Assembly (NCBI RefSeq): GCF_000218685.1
Contig: NW_006763296.1
Coordinates: forward strand, 424,715-488,714
DNA from: Serpula lacrymans var. lacrymans S7.9
Lineage: Eukaryota; Basidiomycota; Agaricomycetes; Boletales; Serpulaceae
Direction: 5' to 3'
Length of the DNA stretch: 64,000 nucleotides
The notes under the pieces are model-generated. The model was not told where the DNA came from and did not search any database. It saw only the letters and a list, made by a program, of their open reading frames with translations. This document shows positions 1 through 13,562 of the stretch, piece after piece (the first letter of the stretch is position 1; each line of letters starts with the position of its first letter). The translations under genes were made by a program, and so were the position numbers.

Positions 1-916
1 AATATGACACATTCACCCAAAGCGATACCAACGATGTAGGCCGCGAGAAGACCATGCTCCGTTGAAGGATCAAGAAAGGCATAAGCTAGATTTCAGAGAT
101 CAGGCAAGTGTGTAAGATGGGGACAAACTGAGCTTACTGTAGAACCCTTCAGTAGCGTAGGTAATGTAGGCCAAGGCAAGATAGCAGGCAAGTATGAAGA
201 GTAGTGGAATGAGATGAAGCCACGGACTCGGACCTGCAGATGTTAGCAGGATTTCGAAGAGTGCAAAACCACTGTTCATGGCATGTTGAGCTACATTAGA
301 CCAGCCTGATCAGACTATGATATGTGAGCATTCCCAATGTCAGAGAAGTAGAGAGCGCACCTGAAAACGTCGAGCTAAATGTTGTCGGAGGAAGAAGTAC
401 GGACCAGAAGACGACAGTAACAATGATAGCTAAGAAAGTACCTCGTCAGCTCAAATACATTGACAGTACAAAATTCCACATACGGTATGTGGTGATAGTG
501 GAGTAAAGCAATATGTGCAAAAATTGAAGCACTCGAGGCCACCTCTGCAGCGGGTAGCTTTCATTATTGTTCCGGGAAAAGGCTATTGTTTGAACAGCTG
601 CAGCCCAGAAGTAGGAAACGATGCCAATATATGTCAGATTGGTAAAGTAGGAGAAGTATCTTTGGGGACAATGAGATGGAAGCCGTGTTGAAAGTTTAGA
701 TAAGATAACTCACCCTCCAGCATTCGGTTTGAAGTGTACCGCGTTGTAGGCGAGCACAGTGACAGCAGTAGCAAGCGTATAGAGAGCAATGACCAGACGA
801 ATAACACCGAGAACACGAGGAGAGAAAAAGGGAGACGAAACGAGAGTATGTGCTGGATCAAATGGAACGGACAGCCCAGACCACGCCAACAAGGATTTAA
901 AGCTCCTGCCTGGCAT
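1..916 (-). CDS. AIG1/FAR-17a-like multi-pass membrane protein (C-terminus cut by window edge)
   Basis: Spliced minus-strand gene, exons about 714-916, 484-659, 361-441, 138-290 and <1-85, each bounded by GT-AG introns of 42-54 nt. Starting at the ATG at 916, the product contains WSGLSVPFDPAH, then a FSYFTNLTYIG motif, VVFWSVLLPP, an AMNSGFALFEILLT stretch, a PWLHLIPLLFILACYLALAY membrane segment and a conserved GLLAAYIVGIALGECVIF end that runs off the window. The pattern of TNLT, VVFW, a polar-residue helix and a late aromatic helix resembles the AIG1/FAR-17a family of multi-span membrane proteins; human members are hydrolases of fatty-acid esters of hydroxy fatty acids. Family assignment is by remembered similarity, so function is inferred. 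Divergent from MEX67 over about 370 bp. The true start could lie slightly upstream, but the ATG at 916 gives a clean frame. Confidence 0.75.
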
Positions 917-1288
917 CAGATTGGCGCCAACTTGAAAGTGGGAAGGTACTTACTATCTTAGAGCCCATGGCTTTTATGCAGTATTGTAGTTGCTTCGTTG
1001 GCCTCCCGGCGAATTGACGGGCCGTTGGCCGATATGCCGAAATACGACCATCCGATGTGCGGTTGTTTGGCTGGAACCTGTGAACCAAACAAAAACTCAT
1101 CATGCCGCTGACAAACAAAGGACGCTTTTTGCATCGCTCTTGACTCCCGTTTGTGCTTCCTCGCAGCGCTTTACTCCAAACCATATTCTCGTCGACCACC
1201 ACCACCCAGACATCCATATTCCATTCGCTCGTCGATATCGACAGCGACCACCGCTTTCGTTATTATCGTGGCGCCTACCAGCCCTCAG
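917..1288. promoter_or_regulatory. Divergent intergenic region between the AIG1-like gene and MEX67
   Basis: About 370 bp separate the two start codons and must hold both 5' leaders and promoters. It is pyrimidine-rich just ahead of the MEX67 ATG. I see no clear TATA box. Short ORFs here are not supported by any domain or splice pattern. Confidence 0.4.
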
Positions 1289-3726
1289 ATGTTCTCGAGC
1301 CCAACTCCAGCTCCGGGAAGTCGTACTCTCGCCGCCAATGCGCTAAAAGGCGCAGGCCTCATCGACCGCGACGAGCGCATGCGCGATATATCCGATAAAC
1401 CTGGCGGGCGTAAAGGATCTTCGAAGATTCGCTCACATCGATCCCGACCAATAGATGTCTTCAAGGAACAACCAAGTACCAATCGTCCCTCTTCCATGGT
1501 AAATATTGAGACTTGTTATTTCCATTTTATTATCCGATTTTCGGGACTTCTCGCACACCCAACTTCCCTCTTATCAGTATCCTATCCCCCTTCCCTTGTA
1601 TGAGAAAACACCTCGCTCACATTGTTCATTCTGGACCCCCCGTCGACGCTCTCGTATCTTCTTATAGCTTGCCACGCGAATATCAGGCGCTTCGGAAGGT
1701 CTGGCTATCCGTGGAGCCTCGAGGCCGACGACGATGGGGCGTCTTCGCAGGAACGCCGTTTCAACGGCTCCCGGTGGAAATCCTGGGAATATGGTATCGT
1801 CGTCCGGTCGCATTGCCACCGTTGCCGTCAAAGCTGTAGATATTTGGAGGGAGTTTGTTAATAGGCGTTGGAATCCTGAAGCGCGATTTTTAAATCTTGA
1901 GGTATGCATTTAATGTTAAGCTGACCACAGATATTGTCTTGAGGCAACCTAATGTAGCGCATGATGGACGACTCGGAGCTCCAAAAGCATAATTTACTAC
2001 CCCCAGGCGCCCCAGGGTCTTCACTTCGCGAAGCATCCGTTATTTTCAAACTAGCGTCTCACCTGAAGCCTTCGGTGAGTCACACGACCCTTCCAAGTTT
2101 ACGACGGTATTTACCGAGCGGTGCTTAGGTGCAAACGTTATCGCTCGCCAATAACAATATCGGCGGTGGACAACTGCTATCTACTCTTGCGCACTATTTA
2201 CCGAAGCTCGCAAATCTTTCTTTACAGAACAACAGCTTGCGACAGTGGAGAGACATCGACTTTATATCTGGAAGAAAGGGCAAGCTCGAGCATCTCCGGG
2301 AATTAATCTTACTCGGAAACCCTCTTCGGGATACAGATATTCAGCATGGACGTGGCGACAAGTACAAGAGGTTAGTGTACCAGCCCAGCGCAATTACAGT
2401 GAATTTGAGTAATTGATATCTTTGTAGTGACGTGAGCAGAAGATTCCCCTCTCTGGTCATGCTAGACCAGGAAGCAATAGCCGCTATAGCATTTGATGCG
2501 CCGGGCCCTTCATCAGCTCCGGCTGCTCCCAAACGTCCCACTGCCACAACTTTTCCATGCGAGATGGCGCCGTCATTTATCGCTGGTGTAGAAGGTTCTA
2601 TCGTTAGCAACTTTCTCATGCGGTACGTAGATGTGATATTGTTGTTTGCGTTGCTTAATCATGTTGGTGAATGTAGCTTTTTCCCTATGTTTGACGACCA
2701 ACGTTCCAATCTGGTGGATGTGTATCATCCAACAGCAACATTCTCGTATTCTATAAACACTGTCATCCCAACACGCGCTCGAATGCAAGGTCTTCACAGT
2801 TCAAAGGAGCTGCCGAATCAGAAGAAATTAGAATGGGCCCCTTGGCTCTCCGGAGGTTCAGGTGGTTCTCGGAATCTAAGCAGAATGGGAGGCGGTATGG
2901 ATAAGATGGTGAATAGCCTACATATCGGCAGTGAAGAAGTCTTGAGATCTATGATGGACTTGCCCAAGACGAAACACGACGTGGCGGGTGCATCGGAAAA
3001 GTTTTGTGTGGATGCTTGGCCTGTTGGACAAGGAGAAGGGATGAACTTGTTTATTGCTGTCCATGGCCAATTTACGGAAGGTGATTTTCAATTTGATCAG
3101 ATGAGGTGAAATTTTCTTATATCGAATTGCATAGCACCATCACAAGGTGTTCGATCCTTTGATCGGTCCTTCGTTTTGGCGCCTGCGCCTCCAGGCTCTC
3201 GGTTCGTAATACTTACTCCCGCTTGAACTTTGGTCTTACGATGTAATTTCTATTGTATAGAGCGAAACTCAATGGCTGGGACGTCATGGTTCTATCAGAT
3301 CAATGGGTCATTCGTGCTTACTCTAGCTATGAGGCGTGGCAGCCGGGACCTATGCGAGTCCAAGCTGGGGAGGTTTTACCTGCTCAGCCTCAGACTGCAC
3401 TGCCAGCTCCAGCAGCCCAAGCGCAGCTACAAGAAGCCTTATCTGCATTTGTAAGTCTAGTTTTTCCTAATTAAAGCATGAGACTTAGGCTTTTTCTTGA
3501 AATAGTCAGAACCTCAGCGTATGCTAATCATGCAGACATGCCAGCGGACCGGACTGAACGTGAAGTTTGCCGTGGACTGTCTGCAAAATAACGCATGGGA
3601 TCTGGATCGCGCTATCGCGAATTTTGAACAAGTCAAAGTAGGTTTGCTATTTGCTTATATGGGATATAGAACTTACGTTAAATGACATGATGACAGGGAG
3701 CGTTATCGCGAGAAGCGTTCCTGTGA
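1289..3726 (+). CDS. MEX67: mRNA export receptor Mex67/NXF1
   Basis: Ten exons join in frame to 606 codons: 1289-1498, 1668-1901, 1958-2074, 2129-2370, 2428-2622, 2677-3080, 3135-3201, 3261-3450, 3506-3637 and 3697-3726. The disordered N-terminus is followed by a conserved [19 protein letters not shown] block (about residues 128-148). Leucine-rich repeats follow at about 188-268 ([24 protein letters not shown]), then an NTF2-like domain ([12 protein letters not shown] through [15 protein letters not shown] to [21 protein letters not shown], about 334-530). The C-terminal UBA-like TAP-C domain is at about 560-606 ([20 protein letters not shown], ending SREAFL). The NTF2-like domain pairs with Mtr2 and the TAP-C domain binds FG nucleoporins to move mRNPs through the pore. 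All exon phases fit and no damage is seen. Confidence 0.95.
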
Positions 3727-4609
3727 CCCAAGCATAGTTTTCACACATTATTAGGACATCGTTTTCGGCACGATGGGTGTTCTAATATCAGGACTGTCTT
3801 AAACACTTTTTACCACATCAATCTATTTACTTTTGGCGGGCTCAATGTTAGTAAATGTAATGCTCATATCATTCTTGACTTCCTTATCGCAGGCATACGT
3901 ATCTCTGAATTGCATCATCACCCACAGTATCACACATAAAATTCCACCGCCCTTATTTTCCCATCCAAATGATATATGTTTTGTGATTTTGCCGCACCAG
4001 TGGATATCATGACATACAGCACACTGACTGAGAATGTTAAACGAGAATGACGGTTATCTACTTTGAAGACCGTAATAATCGGAGGCCCGTCGACGAGTGA
4101 GTCAAATGGCAGTGATATAGATCAGACCTACGATTCTAGAGTGAAGCTAGCTCTTAGCTGTGTGACATGCTGGTTCCTCAGCTGTGCAACGCTAGATATA
4201 TGTCTCAGAGTACAATGCTGTTTTATTTTTTCTGCGACAGAATCGCTTGCTATTGAGGGATTATTGGAATGTTCCATTGATGGGCGCCTTGAGGCAGACG
4301 CGCTTACGGCGAATTTGTTACGACCATTGTCGGTTGCCACACTCCGACTGCGAATACTGGAAAAGTCAATACCAGGGTTGTCCGCGATTTTGATGGCCCG
4401 ACGCATTCTCTGCCTCGTGCATTATCCCCTGTACGTATACAAGAACCTTTGCAAAAATGCCGTCCCTCATACTTCAAATCCCCACCTCATCTCTGCATGC
4501 AATCTTGACCAGCAACATCTAAGGCTTATACATCTTTTCTTGCTTTCTTCCTTTTCTTTTATCTGCTTTCACCTTTCTTCAATACCACTACGAAAACTGA
4601 CGAAAACCG
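3727..4609. other. Intergenic region between MEX67 and the ankyrin gene
   Basis: AT-rich MEX67 downstream flank, then pyrimidine-rich promoter-like sequence (a long CT-rich run at about 4520-4590) ahead of the ankyrin gene. A 220-codon open frame over 4063-4725 has no recognisable domain and overlaps the next gene in another frame, so I regard it as chance. Confidence 0.5.
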
Positions 4610-7600
4610 ATGATTCGGGGACACCGCTCTTTAGAAAAATTTCCTTTACTTCAAGCTGCCACTCTCGGCGACGACACTGGTGTTCGCCATGCCCTAGAGT
4701 CTGGTGCGGATATCAACATGGCTGACTGTTCAGGAAGGACAGCCTTGACTTGTGCTATCGCGGGGGTTAGGTGCGATTCATGTCTCAGTCATATTATTTG
4801 CTGTATGTTCTCAAGTTTTTATCTTTTCGCCCACAGCTGGAAGACCATCGACGCGTCAAACGCGTCTTTTCTCACCGAAAGTCGCCTGAATGCGCTTAAA
4901 ATCATCGTATCGCATCCAAGCATATCCCTCTATACCCTGAATGCTCCACAGGAGTCTCTCAACGATGTGACTCCCCTTGGGATGGCTGCCTGGCTTAATA
5001 TGCTTGAGGCAGTCAAAGTCCTGCTTGAAAGTAGCGCAGGAACGGTAGCTGTCGATGGAATGGACATCCATGGAGCTACCCCACTCATGTGTAAGTTTCT
5101 CTGGTTTCTCAATTCCACTTATATGCTGAATACGTAGTAGATGCTACCCGGGATGGAAGTTTCCCTATAGTCCAGCAATTGGTATGTTGTTCGCCAAGGT
5201 CGATCAACGATCACGAATAGCTGACGATGCTTCTCCTCTCAGCTTGCGCACGGTGCTCGACCAGACATGAGAGATATGAACCACCACACAGCTATCCAGC
5301 ATGCTCTTCCACACCCTCGAGTACTATGGTCGTGTGAGCATTTTTTACGACAGCATCGCTGGAGTGAGTTTGAGGTGAGCATTAAATGGCAGACCATAAT
5401 TTGTGTTCTTTTGCATTGTATTGACAACATTGCAATAGGATGGAAACAAGAGAAATCTTTGTTTACCCACTGAACTGCCCATAAGCAAACTCTCACCATA
5501 CGCTGCTATCTCATACTCTCCAGATTTTCCCTCATCAAACGCATTTTCAGTGGAAGACACTGTACAATTCACCGACTCACTTGTACAAGCTGTTGTAACA
5601 ACCGATATCCCTGTGCTTTACTCGCTACTGTTTCCACCTCTGTCGCTTTCCACTACACCAAAGACCAACTACGGACCTGTCCTTGTAAACCTACCGGATA
5701 TCGAAGGCTGGAGTGCCATCCACTACTGTGTCTCTGTACAACCGTCCATCGAAGTTCTCGATGCTCTTTACCGCGCTGGCGCCGACGTCAGTTTATTCAC
5801 TGTTGCAAATCAGTGGACACCGCTACATTGCCTTGCACGCACTGCCCGGACCACAGACGACCATCCTCACACTGCGTCCTCATTGTATCAATTCGTTGTA
5901 CACCTCATTCACGACTTACGCGCACCACTCTCTGCTAGAGATCAAAATGGGGAAACCTGTATTCATATTGCTGCCGAGTTCGGAGAATGTATTGAAGTAC
6001 TGGCAGCCCTTATCGACTGCGATGTCACGGGTTCTATTCGGAATATCCGTAACTCAAGAGGGTGAGTGTATAATCTCCTCGGATACCAATAATTTCCTTC
6101 TCACAAATCTTTCCTAGTTTGACCCCGTCGGAAGTGGCTAAACCTTGCTTCCTATCTGTGTTTGGGTTAGATGGTGAGCTGGCTCGACCTCAGTCCTCTC
6201 TTTCGGTACGCACAATACGACCTGCTACTTCTCTGACTTCTATACCTTCCATTCCGGAATGGGTACCTCCACCACCAACCGCCCCCTGTACCCCATCGAG
6301 CCCTGTGTTCGATGTTGATATTATGTCGTCGTCCCAACTACTATTGGAACACCTTCGAATGACCTCCGTGGGCCTTCAGTACTTCAAACGTCCCACCGAG
6401 TTTGACGATCTTCAAGCAACCCTGATGGACACTGCACGAATTGGAAGTCGTGTGGTCTCGCATTTCCGAGCCCAAACGGAAGAGGCCGCCAAGGAACTTC
6501 GTGGCATGCGAGAGGCCTTCAAGCAAGTTGACGGCCTGTGGAATCATGTGTCACAAGATTTAGAGGATCAACTGCAACGCCATCCCGATGCAGCCAAACT
6601 GCAATTGCTGGGGCGCAATAGAAGACGCAATAGAGGTTCGGAGGATTCGCAAGCTACGGCCGTCTCGATCGAAGGAGAGGTTTGTGCCGACAAGCCAAAA
6701 ACGCAATCACAAGTAAATCTCGACTTGCAGTGTACTTCCCCGTCCTACAAGGACGTATCCGTATCGACGGAACCGCCTGCAAAGCAGATTATCGAAACAA
6801 GGCATCAAGTTACCGGTCTGCGTACCGTTCCATGGCCAGAATGGCTTGATAGTTTTATCCTCAACGCAGACTCCTCCACCTACAAGGCACATTTGGATAA
6901 CCTCCTTGAAATCGAGGAGCAATTGTATCCCCGTGACGCGCCACATGCGGAGGAGGTCCCGAGCGCAAACTCGCACAAGGAACACAAAATCAAGAATTTG
7001 TTGAAGGGCTGGAAAAAACAAGTTACCCCTGCCGAAATTATTGAAAAGGGCAATCCGAAGGTGGACAAAAGCGGCGCGTCGAAACTCAAGACGTGGATGA
7101 AGAAAAAGGTCACCACCGAAAGTCCTCTCAACCTCGAACTGGTCTATGACCTTGATGATCCGCAATGTGCAGTTGCCGGGGAGGTCAAGAAAAATCCACC
7201 TGTAACGGACGACGCTCAACCTTTGCAGGTTACTTCCCCATCCCAAAAACCAACTTTACCTGAAGACTCGCTACGTTCGTGTCACGGTACGCTTATGTCG
7301 GCCAGTCGTGATTTGTCTAGCATTGATGAACACTTGAATATGGTAAGCAATCAGCAAATATGTTTCAGGGTCACATCTTATTGTTTTTCATCAGGTTGAC
7401 CACTATATATCGACTGCGTGTCATTCGATCTCTCGGGCTGAGCGGATAATCAGGAGGGCGCTCGAGGTTAGTTGTCCCCTTCGGGCCAAAGTCGGGAGTA
7501 GGTCTAATCTGGTCTGATGCCGTGTTTTTAGACCCGAGAAACCAATCTAGAGCAATTGCGCGTTCGTCCTTCTGAAAACTATGGAGACATTTTTGCCTTT

Positions 7601-7906
7601 ACCTCTGTCACGTTCGACTCCGAGTTTGCTGGCCTGCCTGGCCACTACGGGCCTTCTTCGTCTTCTTCGTCACCCGCTCGTAGTACCACTTCATCAGCAT
7701 CGTCGTCAGCCCGATCTTCTAACGTGTCGCTTGCTTCAACTCTGGATAGCGAAGAAACCGAAGATATCCGGGCGCTGCGGAGATTGTTGTTGCGCAAAAT
7801 AGATGCACGGGTGGGAGGTGCATTCGACGAGATCGATAGGGCCAGTACCTGGCTCCGTGTCGTGAGGGAGGTTCTCCGCGATATAAAAAAACGGACCCCC
7901 TTGTAA
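4610..7906 (+). CDS. Ankyrin-repeat protein with coiled-coil middle, uncharacterised
   Basis: Eight exons join to about 960 aa: 4610-4770, 4837-5090, 5141-5181, 5243-5374, 5439-6061, 6118-7342, 7395-7466 and 7532-7906. The N-terminal 400 residues carry ankyrin units: LLQAATLGDDTGVRHALESG, a DVTPLGMAAW unit, a HGATPLMYATRDG unit with LAHGARPDMRD, GWSAIHYC with YRAGADVSLF, and GETCIHIAAEFGE. The middle is charged and helical (FRAQTEEAAKELRGMREAFK, a likely coiled coil), followed by Lys-rich linkers and a Ser-rich tract. The C-terminus is a conserved-looking helix ending IKKRTPL. Ankyrin repeats imply protein binding; I do not know the partner and propose no pathway. It converges on VPS39. Confidence 0.85.
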
Positions 7907-8218
7907 CTTATCAACTTGGACGGGACCTTCCGTAAAGTTATTGTAGTAATGTATTTAGTGTATATTACCCATTGAACACATGTTGTAGCTTGTATACATA
8001 GTCATAGCATAACTATCTATCGCATTTCGTTGACCAATCATGGTTTGGCAAGAATATATATGACTGTAAAATGCAGAAGGGTATATTATATAGATCATTA
8101 TCTCACTCTCAACTCGGTCAACTTGAGTGCGAAAGCTTCCCGACATTGATAATGGGTCACTTCGCCACTGTCATTCCATACTCAATTAACAAACTTGTAA
8201 GAAGTAACGAAACATTTC
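7907..8218. other. Convergent 3' region, ankyrin gene / VPS39
   Basis: About 310 bp of AT-rich sequence between two converging stop codons. It holds both 3' ends and no supported gene. Confidence 0.5.
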
Positions 8219-11200
8219 TTACCGAGGGGCATGGACAGCTATCACGCTATTTCCAATCCGCTTGTGACACTGCGGACATCTACAGCACAGTCAAGTCGCG
8301 AGCTTCGAAGATAACAAACAACGTACATTCGACTATCTGTGACTTTAACCCTCCTCGTCTCCAAAAGCATTAGCTTGCGAGCAACACTCTCAGCCCGAGC
8401 TTTGTGGATTTCGCGTACAACATGCGTATCAAAAATAGGAGCACGAAGAGTTTCGAGTAAGAATGTCTGTACGTCTTGGGTTGTAACAAGAGGAGGCAAA
8501 AGCTGCAGGGTCTCCACTGAGTCCAACCGAGGACTATGGCGACTAATAAGATCCAATGCGGGCTGCAATAGATTTGATGAAGTTTTGACCGTGGGTCGCA
8601 GGTATATTCGAAGAAGTATCAAGAAGACGTTGCTAGTTTCAGTACCAGGCTGATAGACACGTTTACAGTACCTGAAGAACAAAATGTGAGCGTTCGGGAG
8701 CGGTAAGAGAGACTATAGCTGACTCTTCCGCTTTAGAATAATCTTGTAGCTTGTAAACATAGAGCTCTAGTGCATGCTGGTGCTTTCCCATACGACCCAA
8801 TAAGATAGCCCTTGCTTCAAAGAGGTCTAAGCGAATCGCATTGGAGTTCAGTGACATATGGATGAAAGGGATAAACTCAGCTTGCCTTCTGAAGATAACA
8901 GTCCATACAGTCGATCGATACTGAAATGATGTGTTGTATTGATAAATTCGAGAAGCTTAGCGTAAATTATACTCCGTATCTCTACAACGGGTGTATTCAT
9001 AAAGGTAATAGAGCAAGGGGATTAAAACGTACTTTTATCCTTCCTTTTTTGAGCAGTCAGCGTCATACTCAAATAGAGCTCTACCAAACGATCGTGAAAG
9101 ACTTGGCTTTCTTCGCCCTTCTCGTCGATCAAATATTCTAGAAATCGAGCGCACAACTGCGGGTCAATCCTCTCCAGATAATCTGCCACGGGTGATCTAG
9201 GCAACTCGACGTCTTCGGACGTGAAGATCTTTACAAGCACTTAAGCGGAACAGAATGTGGCGGTATGGGGAAAAGGTACCTCGAATGCCATATCACGGTC
9301 CTGCCCGAACACCCAGCGAGATGATTCAAATATCTGTTCTAAATGCTCTGGTCCTAGTTTCTGAAGGTATGATATTGATGGCTGCAGTCTATCTCTTATA
9401 TCCGGCTCATTCTCATTTAACCTGTGGAGGATTTTCTGTTAGTGAGTTTTTAGCTCAAGGGATGACGAAAACTTACTGTCGTAAAAGATTCAGGGCCTTG
9501 GAATGCATCTTCTTCCCGTTGTATAAGTAAATGAGTTCCGCATGTTTCTGATAAATCATCATTAAATACGCAAAAACTGACAGGACATAAAGCTTGCCTC
9601 TCGTGCACGAAGCTCCTCCTCCACTTCGGATACTTCACACCAATTTGAAACACGGCAAAGAGGTCCTAAGAGCGTTGGTCGTGTTAATAAGTATGACTTG
9701 AACAGCGCAGTATCAATAATCTGCGCGAATCGCAGTAGCTGCTCTGGTGTCAAGGAAGACAGTGGAAGGTTTGGTAGTGCAAAAAGGTCTTCAGTAGATG
9801 TCTCTGAAAGAAATGCGATTTGATGAGATTGGGCAGGCGTGATATGTACGACAGCCAAGGCTCCCGCCACCTTGGGTCTTCGATCTGTAAGGTAGCGGAG
9901 TAAAGTCTCAACCGAACGATGAAAGTCGTCTGTTGACAATGGTTTAGGAGTGATGGCTTAGACGGTACGCGACACATACCATTGGGTTTCCGCCCCTTCC
10001 GGCTACTGATAGATGCTGCATCATCATCTTTGGGACCCGACGGTAATAGAGCAGCAAAAGATGTTTTCGTCCTTTGCCTTACTGATCCAACAGGAGACGG
10101 TGATCTTTCTAGGGCGTTTCTAACCAATTTCTCCCTGATAGGGTCCTTTCCCTCTTTCGATGTATCACTCGACGAGGTAGACGTCGTATCTTCTGGTTGT
10201 GTAGCGGGTCCACCGTAAAGAGGAATCCAACTGTCACGAGGAACTGACAACCGCCCAGACACGCTTTCAGGATAAAGCGCAACAACTTTAGCCGGGTTAA
10301 GGTCCAATTCAAGAAAAGTATTGATGGCATCGTCATACTTTCCCAGGCTGAATTGCGAGACGGCATGTAGGGCTCGAATTGGTGTCCTCCGCTCGTCCTT
10401 AAAGCAAACGTCATGTGCCAAATCATCACTGTTTCATAATTTATTATTCACCTTATCACTCAAAACCGCGCTATCAATCGAGTCCAGGAGTGAAAGAGCA
10501 TCAGAGTATAATCCACTTTGCACAAGTTCGTCTAGTTGATCCCCCCAAGGTTTCATGCCAATTCGCCATATAGAGGTACCTTCAGTGGCGGCAACGGTAC
10601 GATCCGTAGGGGTCGTGACGACGTACAAGGGAGATTTAGCTGAAGGCAGAGATGTCATCAGCCTCATTGTGCAATGGGCGGTCGCTGTGGCAGGTGGGGA
10701 GATGGAGATTGCAGTGCCAAATGGAAATGGTATGGTCTGGGGAGGAAGATTTGAGATTGATGAACGAATCTGAACAACGTGGGAGGGAAACGTAGAAGGT
10801 TGGGTTGCTGAGGCTGACATGTGGGTGCTCCCTGCTACAGATACCGGGACTGTACCTGGCGGTAAAATTGAAAATATATACGGGCTAACGAAAGCTAGAA
10901 CAGGTGCTCAACATTTGCAACATCAAGGCTGCAATATTTCATACCAATTTCCTCCGGAGGACTGGGCCAATCGATAGTATTCGTCCTTGTTTGCTTTCCT
11001 TCCGCACCAACGATGAACCCCTGATCTAAAAAGACGGTTGATAATCTTACAGACAAGAATAAACAATAATTCTTACTATCTTTAACTATGAGAGCCTCAG
11101 TGTCATTAAGTCGAATGAGTCCAGGTTTTGCTTTGGCGCCCAAACCCAATGTCATATAACCAGTGAGTCCCGAAAAGGTTCCCATTGATGTGGAGGCGGT

Positions 11201-12042
11201 GACTGGCGTCGTGACTTCTACCGTAGTGAGCTTCGCAATAGAGAACACGGCGTATTCAGTAGGGGAATACGCAAAACAGACGTTATCATTATCGAGGAAG
11301 ACGATCGCCCGAGGTGAATGTGGTAAGACGGCTTCCTTTTGGTATACCATTAACATCTACTCCTCAAGTTTGAACGTAAAGAAGATCATACCTGTACTTC
11401 TTGTGTTTCTCCATCCCTCCATGTATATATTACGACCTTCCTTCTACACCCTATTATGACCTGCGTCACCATCGTGGGGATTGCCTTAGCAAATTGCCCA
11501 TCTCCTGATTGAGGACCGGCTTCAGGCATAATGTCCTGTACGGAGGAATGTACAGCGAACGATAATGCTCCTTTTGCTTTAGCGAGCGGTGTTGGTGGAG
11601 CAAAATTAGGAATAGGAAACAGAGTAGGCAAACCCTCTGCTGGACGACTAGGTAACAGTGCGTGCATAGAGCGATCGTATCACTCACCAGATAGAACAAT
11701 CAGAGAGTTAATATCCTTGATGAATCCTAACTGCTCTATGGACCTCCTTGTAAGACTCTTCTTCGTTTCAACCAGGCTTGCGATAGCCTCGCCTTCGCCT
11801 GTAACCAGCTCAGTCGTGTCTCAAAACATACATCAGCGAGACAACGCACTTGTTGAATCATCAATAGAGTAAACGTGAAGATTTCCTGTGGCAGTTCCAA
11901 CATATAATCGGTCTCCTGCTGATCAAAATCAGTGTATGGTCTGGGTACTACACAGTGGAATGACATTGCCTTGCACATGCAGAGCTTCCGCTCTTTCTCT
12001 GAATCCACTCAATACGATGCTGGGACTGTCAAATGGTGCCAT
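8219..12042 (-). CDS. VPS39: Vacuolar HOPS tethering subunit Vps39/Vam6
   Basis: Multi-exon gene from the ATG at 12042 to a TAA at 8219-8221. Exon 1 encodes a short leader. The next exon starts GDRLYVGTATGNLHVYSID, the opening of a CNH/citron beta-propeller, which continues through SIEQLGFIKDINSLIVLS and VTQVIIGCRRKVVIYTW to about 10890. Downstream is the helical clathrin-repeat region (GKYDDAINTFLELDLNPAKV, then EYLIDEKGE and MGKHQHALELYVYKL), the Vps39 C-terminal region (LDLISRHSPRLD, VREIHKARAESV), and a last exon with ICPQCHKRIGNSVIAVHAP, the terminal zinc-binding motif of the family. Total is about 1,000 aa, as expected. Vps39 contacts Rab7/Ypt7 and acts in vacuole fusion and vacuole-mitochondrion contacts. 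I did not fix every internal splice site. Confidence 0.93.
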
Positions 12043-12307
12043 GACTAGTATGCTTCAATTGTGCATCAAACAATGAAGGAAAATATCAATGTTCACTATT
12101 CACCACGATGTATGCGTGGACGAACTTGAAGACGAGCGCCGCACAGAAATGGTTATACAGTAATACAGAAGTAGTCACGTGCACGTCCGTATTGTAGGCT
12201 CTATGCGCAATAGTCGTGGATATGTACTTTACAGTAATTCTGTTGGTAAGTTTCTATAGCCAAAGGTAAAATAGCTATAGGGTGATATGGTGCCGTGAAC
12301 TAGCTTC

Positions 12308-13282
12308 CTATTTGGCTGGAAGCCCGGAAAAATAGTCTTCTAAGTGCTGGATCATTTGCTCCACCTTCTTCAAGTACTTCTCAATATTCTTGACAAGGAT
12401 TTCCTTGTCGATAGGAGGATCATGATCCAGCCCAAAGTCGTGCCGATAGTTAACACAAAAGTCCTCCATCGAAGCACTTGAGATATTTTTTGAGACACAA
12501 AGTAACGCTTCAGATAACAGGTACTCACCCTTCCTCCTTAAGCTTCATTGCGCGAGCGTTTTCCCATTCTGAAATATCTTTCATCCACTCTATACTCTCA
12601 TTTCTGACCACAAGCATGTCTTTCTTCTCTGTGTCGGAGAGATCGAAGTGTAACATAAGAGACGAGCTCTCGTCACCCCCAGATAACGACGAAGGGAAGT
12701 ATTGTTTTAAACGTTTTGGCAGAAGCGATGGGTCAGACGATGGCCAAAGATGGTAGATATCCTAATGCAGTATTCAGTCAGAGTCAACCAAGCTAAAATG
12801 TTTGCTTACCAGTTGACAGAGATTGAAAACCAGGAGCATATATCTCCTCCTATCCTTAATGCTCTGCTCCTTATAACGTAACAGTCGCTCTTCCTGAGAA
12901 GGCTTCAGGACTCTGACGCCACTATTGGGTTGCTGTTTGTAGAACTCGTTCCATACCAATGCATCTGCAGACTGTTTTAACGCCCTTTGCCTAAAGAGGT
13001 CGACATTGGCGAGAAGGTCCAGCAAATCCGTGATTTGCTCAAATAAAATATTTGGATATAAGATATTTCTGATCGCATAAAACGAAACAGCCGGAGGTGG
13101 ACAACAGTCAGCGAGACGCGTGTTAGGTATTATGGTCTCTCTGACGTGTGCTAAAACCGTATAAGTCAAGGCAATTTAGACGTGAACATAGTAGGGGTCT
13201 GGGGCGTACTGTATATTTCTCGACGAATCTTCAAGTCCTCTTCTCCATTTAGCTGAGATACCAACTTCCTAAATTCATTCAT
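12308..13282 (-). CDS. Conserved-looking protein of unknown function, about 271 aa
   Basis: Four exons with matching phases: 13210-13282, 12810-13150, 12529-12761 and 12308-12476, giving 271 codons plus stop. The product starts MNEFRKLVSQLNGEED and is rich in helix-forming charged residues. It has a hydrophobic middle (YPNILFEQITDLLDLL, FRQRALKQSADALVWNEFY), a KDRRRYMLLVFNLCQL segment, and ends with an amphipathic helix (NIEKYLKKVEQMIQHLEDYF). No signal peptide, membrane span or catalytic motif is visible, and I do not recognise the family. Intact splicing and a single long frame argue that it is a real gene. It lies between VPS39 and another unrecognised gene on the same strand. Confidence 0.8.
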
Positions 13283-13562
13283 GAGGCTCCTCAAGAAGTA
13301 AATCCTTTAAACAGTGGCCTCGCGCAAGATGCACTTGGAATCTTGTATGGCGATAATACATAACATGAGTCGAGGAAAACTCAGGAAGCGCGACTAAATG
13401 TCCAGTGCGCACATGTCACGTGACCGTGACTTTGCACCACATTGCGTCCACTCACTTCAAGCTCGAACTTTAGTGAGTAGTATGCGTTTAGACTTCACCT
13501 AGTGGTAATTATCTACACATACAACGTTAAACCCATTTGTCAATAAGCCATCCCTCAGCAAG

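Noticed and set aside
4063..4725. A 220-codon plus-strand ORF before the ankyrin gene
   Set aside because: It overlaps the ankyrin start in another frame, has no domain, and its composition is that of intergenic DNA.
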